Assembly (NCBI GenBank): GCA_011032825.1 | Contig: JAADJZ010000037.1 | Coordinates: 62,001-126,000, forward strand | Source: Massariosphaeria phaeospora | Taxonomy: Eukaryota > Ascomycota > Dothideomycetes > Pleosporales | Length of the DNA: 64,000 bases | Direction: 5' to 3' | Part shown: positions 61,138 through 64,000 of the stretch, piece after piece | Layout: each line of letters opens with the position of its first letter | Numbering within the stretch: position 1 is the stretch's first letter | Position numbers and translations under genes: made by a program | Notes under the pieces: model-generated | Databases searched by the model: none | Seen by the model: the letters and a program-made list of their open reading frames with translations, nothing else | Told to the model about the DNA's origin: nothing

Positions 61138-61345
61138 CAAGCGTCTCGCTCGCTGTCCTGCGGAAAACACCTAGTAAGCACAAGCAAACGTCACGTTCGC
61201 TGCTTTATGGACACATATACTTGTCACAAGCAAGCGTCACGCTCGCTGCCCTGCGGAAGACATCTCGCAAGCAAAAGCAAACGTCTCGTTCGCTGCTCTG
61301 CGCAGGATGACGAGCACACGCAAGCGTCATGCTCGCGGCTCTGAT
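61138..61345. repeat. Degenerate ~46-bp tandem repeat
   Basis: Five imperfect units, each with a core like AAGC(A/G)(A/G)GCGTC(A/T)CG(C/T)TCGC near 61138, 61187, 61234, 61280 and 61321. Three are followed by TGC(C/T)CTGCG or TGTCCTGCG. The core is a near-palindrome (GCGAGCGTGACGCTTGC). Confidence 0.6.
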
Positions 61346-61845
61346 AAGTGCGATTAGTAACTCAATCTTTTTTTCTTGACTCCTTGTAATGTGTTCTTTG
61401 CCTGCCGTGTTGTGATGTCGCCCCACGATGGTGTTGTATTGCGGAATATTCTCAGAGCTCCAGCCAGCATAGGATGTACCAGCACTGCCCAATCAGCGTA
61501 TTCTCATCTTCACGAAGCCATATTGTATACAAGATACAGGGCACGGCGAAAGCCCGATCCTGTGAAAGAGCGAGTGCGGTTAAATCGTGTTGGTCTCATT
61601 GGATACTGGTTGTGGAACCATAGTCCTGTGAGGAACGGCCTTTTCTCCGGCTCTGTCCCTGGAATATCGTCTGACTTCAATGCGAACCTAGTTTAGCGGA
61701 CGAAAAGCTGAAGGGGCGTTATCAAATTCTTGAATCGAGGGGAAAGTTTTAGTTCGTCGCCGCTCTCCCACTCTTCAACTGCCCTCGCCCATACCATTTA
61801 ACAGCTATACCATTCCAAGTAAAGACACGAGCCAGCGCCCCCCAC

Positions 61846-63165
61846 TCAGCTCGCCAATACCCGCGGCGGGAAGATGTCAATGTGGATCTTTCCCTGTCCG
61901 CGGAGCAGCATCGCCAGTCGTTCGGCAGCCTCGTGTTTGAAAACCCACTGCGTAGCCCTGCTCGACGGATCCAGCAGATGATCGTGCGTAATCTGGCTTT
62001 GCACATCTTCCAGCCTTTTGACGTGCGCAAACGAACCCCCAGGCCTACCCACATGCCCGACCAACAGTTCCGCAGCCTCGAACTTGGCAAACCGGGACCG
62101 CACCTCGCTGCCGCTGCCCCAGCCCCCCGTGTGGCAGTACCAAACGTATTCTTTCCACTCGGCAGAGTACCAGATGTGTTCCTGGCGCAAGCCTTGCGTA
62201 AACGTTCGCGGGATCTGGATGCGGATGGCCCAGGTTTCGCTGTAGGGACAGCGGCTGGCGGCCCAGAGGCGGTATCTTTCTGCGGTCGAGCGCTCGGGCG
62301 AGAGATACAATGCGACACTTCCGGTGTTGAAGTCGTTGTGTGGGTCGTTGCACAGTGCCCTCATCAGGACGGACCCGTCTTCGGCAATGAAGGGGCGTTT
62401 TTTCACATGGCCAGCTGCTCTGCCCATCCACAGGATGTCGTGGTCCGGAAGCTCCGGTCCAGCAGCTTGGACAGTGACCGCATTTGCGGGCAGCCCCTCG
62501 ACGTCTGACGGCAGACTGATAGTCGCCGTTGGCGTGCCAGTGCGTGGGCCTTGCCCTGTAGCGAACGAACCGGATTCGAGGACGATTTCCGTCTGGAGGT
62601 CTCTGCTCCATTTCCTCACGAGCGCGAGCGTTGCTACGTGCTTCAGCCGTCGCGTCAAGTCGATGAGCGCGGCATAGCTGATGTCCAGCGTGTCGCGAAC
62701 CCAATAGTGAAGCGACTGCGTGCCTCGCACGTCTGCGAATTCGGGGTCGTTCAACGCTTCGATCACTTCGGGCTTCAAACCGATTATCTGCATGGTCTCG
62801 GTCGGTGCCATGTCCCTGGGTAGCGCATTCAGATACGAAACAGGGCCTCGGTACATCCGGTCAAAAGTGTTCATGTCCCGATCTTGTGGCGACTGCGCAA
62901 AACAGCGGTTGTAAATGTCCACGGCCACCGCTGGGGTGAAGCCGATAAACTCCAAGGCTGCTGCACTTTCTGGCGATCTTGGGAGTTCGAAGGTGGAGGT
63001 CGGAGGTGAGCCTATTGAAGGAGGTTCTATGAAGCTGGCAGTTGAAGTCAAGAGCGCGGTGCTCACTGTGCGTTCGTGGAGATTGCAACTTGGCTGAAGA
63101 AAATGCTCATCTTCTAGAGCGCGCTCTTCCTCAGGGGTCAACGGGTATTCAGGGTATTCGTCCAT
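61846..63165 (-). CDS. Hypothetical 439-residue protein
   Basis: A single uninterrupted frame starting MDEYPEYPLTPEEERALEDE. Residues ~70-200 are helical (PESAAALEFIGFTPAVAVDI; a RLKHVATLALVRKWSRDLQ helix). Residues ~255-400 look like a compact alpha/beta domain with NDFNTGSVALYLSPERSTAERY, WAIRIQIPRTF and SAEWKEYVWYCHTGG. The order of a Gly-Ser-x-x-Leu-Tyr-x-Ser strand followed by a helix and later a Glu-containing strand recalls ADP-ribosyltransferase-like folds. The resemblance is weak and I do not claim activity. The protein looks genuine (length, no low complexity) but I do not recognise its family. No signal peptide or membrane segment. Confidence 0.72.
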   Translation of the reverse strand: MDEYPEYPLTPEEERALEDEHFLQPSCNLHERTVSTALLTSTASFIEPPSIGSPPTSTFELPRSPESAAALEFIGFTPAVAVDIYNRCFAQSPQDRDMNTFDRMYRGPVSYLNALPRDMAPTETMQIIGLKPEVIEALNDPEFADVRGTQSLHYWVRDTLDISYAALIDLTRRLKHVATLALVRKWSRDLQTEIVLESGSFATGQGPRTGTPTATISLPSDVEGLPANAVTVQAAGPELPDHDILWMGRAAGHVKKRPFIAEDGSVLMRALCNDPHNDFNTGSVALYLSPERSTAERYRLWAASRCPYSETWAIRIQIPRTFTQGLRQEHIWYSAEWKEYVWYCHTGGWGSGSEVRSRFAKFEAAELLVGHVGRPGGSFAHVKRLEDVQSQITHDHLLDPSSRATQWVFKHEAAERLAMLLRGQGKIHIDIFPPRVLAS

Positions 63166-63884
63166 ACTGGCAGCCGATAAAGGGAAGGTGTTGAAAATGA
63201 TGAAAGAGGATTCTGTTGGAATTCAAATCTGAGAACACTCTATCTGTTTGTGGGAGGTGACCGCACACTTTATCTTGAAAAGCGACTCATATTCTTAGAG
63301 CCAAGCTGGCATGACCATGGTTCCGCAATCATCAGTGTCCAATGTGATTAGCGTAGATTATCAGCACCTGCTCTTTTCGAGATCTGTTCAAAACAATGTC
63401 CTCTTGAATAGACACGACAGGACTTTCTAGAAGAACTACAAGCTACTCGAGCTTTGCCACCATACCGCATCCTAGCTGAATCTTTAGATTCGACAGCTGA
63501 AGCCGATTTAATTTGAAGTGTTGATTGAAGTCGTTTTGTCATTGGGGACTATGCTGACCTAACGATTTCAAACGCAGCAGCAGTGATTCGCAATGATAAT
63601 TTTCATTTTGCAGCAGATACTGCTCATGGAGTTGGGCTCAAAAATCCGAAATGATGCTTGGGGAACCTGAAACGGCGATGCGCCTCGCTGAAGCCGATAG
63701 TGAACTGAGTAAATCTACACCCGATGGTATTGTCGATCGATGAGCGTACGTAGGGAGACGACAAATGAATGAAAAGGGGTCGGAGAGAAGAGACGGACAA
63801 CGGAAAGTGGAAGTACTACTATCCTGGAAGCAGGATTTCTTTTTACTCACGGTGGACGGCAGTTGAGCGCCCAATGCAAAAGGT
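63166..63884. other. Intergenic
   Basis: Promoter of the 439-residue protein and 3' flank of the edge gene. Short frames only. Confidence 0.5.
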
Positions 63885-64000
63885 TTATGCCTGATACACC
63901 AAACTTACAATAAACAGCGTAACCACCACAGCACCCAACACCGCCGCAAAACCCCTAAATCCAGCCTTCCGCCTCGCGCTCAACCTTCCCGTGCCAACCT
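63885..64000 (-). CDS. C-terminal fragment with a tail-anchor-like membrane helix
   Basis: Reading in from the right edge on the minus strand, a frame stays open to a TAA at 63885-63887. It gives VGTGRLSARRKAGFRGFAAV followed by LGAVVVTLFIVSLVYQA. A basic stretch then a ~20-residue hydrophobic helix ending the protein would suit a tail-anchored or C-terminally anchored membrane protein. Only 37 residues are visible, so identity is unknown. Confidence 0.4.
   Translation of the reverse strand, partial: VGTGRLSARRKAGFRGFAAVLGAVVVTLFIVSLVYQA

Overview
The window is a 64-kb piece of nuclear DNA from a filamentous ascomycete (Pezizomycotina). Genes are split by short introns of about 45-75 bases with GT-AG ends and CTAAC/CTGAC-type branch points. 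Fungus-specific families are present: a Zn2Cys6 regulator, a HeLo-domain protein, an NB-ARC/TPR receptor, a GPI-type S10 carboxypeptidase and an ALE1-type MBOAT acyltransferase. I cannot fix the class or species from sequence alone.

Layout. 0-12 kb is mostly housekeeping: a fragment at the left edge, a GET5-like tail-anchored-protein targeting factor, cofilin, mitochondrial HSP60, two unrelated glycine-rich proteins and a nuclear-looking hypothetical protein with a multi-intron 5' leader. About 12.6-25.9 kb is a gene desert with a 27-bp minisatellite, a possible solo LTR and a decayed ~150-bp tandem array. 25.9-32.2 kb holds the MBOAT lysophospholipid acyltransferase, the spliceosomal cyclophilin CWC27 and a membrane/cysteine-rich protein. 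34.6-39.4 kb carries two related small-HTH/SANT-like proteins that both end in the same acidic DDEYV tail. 40.1-42.3 kb is the secreted serine carboxypeptidase.

43.2-47.0 kb is the most striking locus. It is a divergent gene pair of a HeLo-domain cell-death effector with a C-terminal amyloid (PP/RHIM-like) motif and an NB-ARC/TPR receptor that carries the matching motif as its first 25 residues. This is the architecture of fungal amyloid-signalled programmed cell death, here using a HET-S-type HeLo domain.

49.4-51.6 kb holds derlin (DER1) divergent from the centromeric histone CENP-A. 53.3-58.6 kb looks like a small regulated module: NmrA-like reductase, Zn2Cys6 regulator and a 14-TM MFS exporter. 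An 18-bp direct repeat containing the palindrome TCGGCCGA lies twice in the promoter shared by the reductase and the regulator. 59.1-63.2 kb holds poorly known genes: two divergent Cys-motif proteins, a 46-bp degenerate repeat and a 439-residue orphan. A tail-anchored-looking C-terminus runs off the right edge.

Exon coordinates in the entries were worked out by hand from splice signals, reading-frame continuity and family expectation. No search or transcript data were available.
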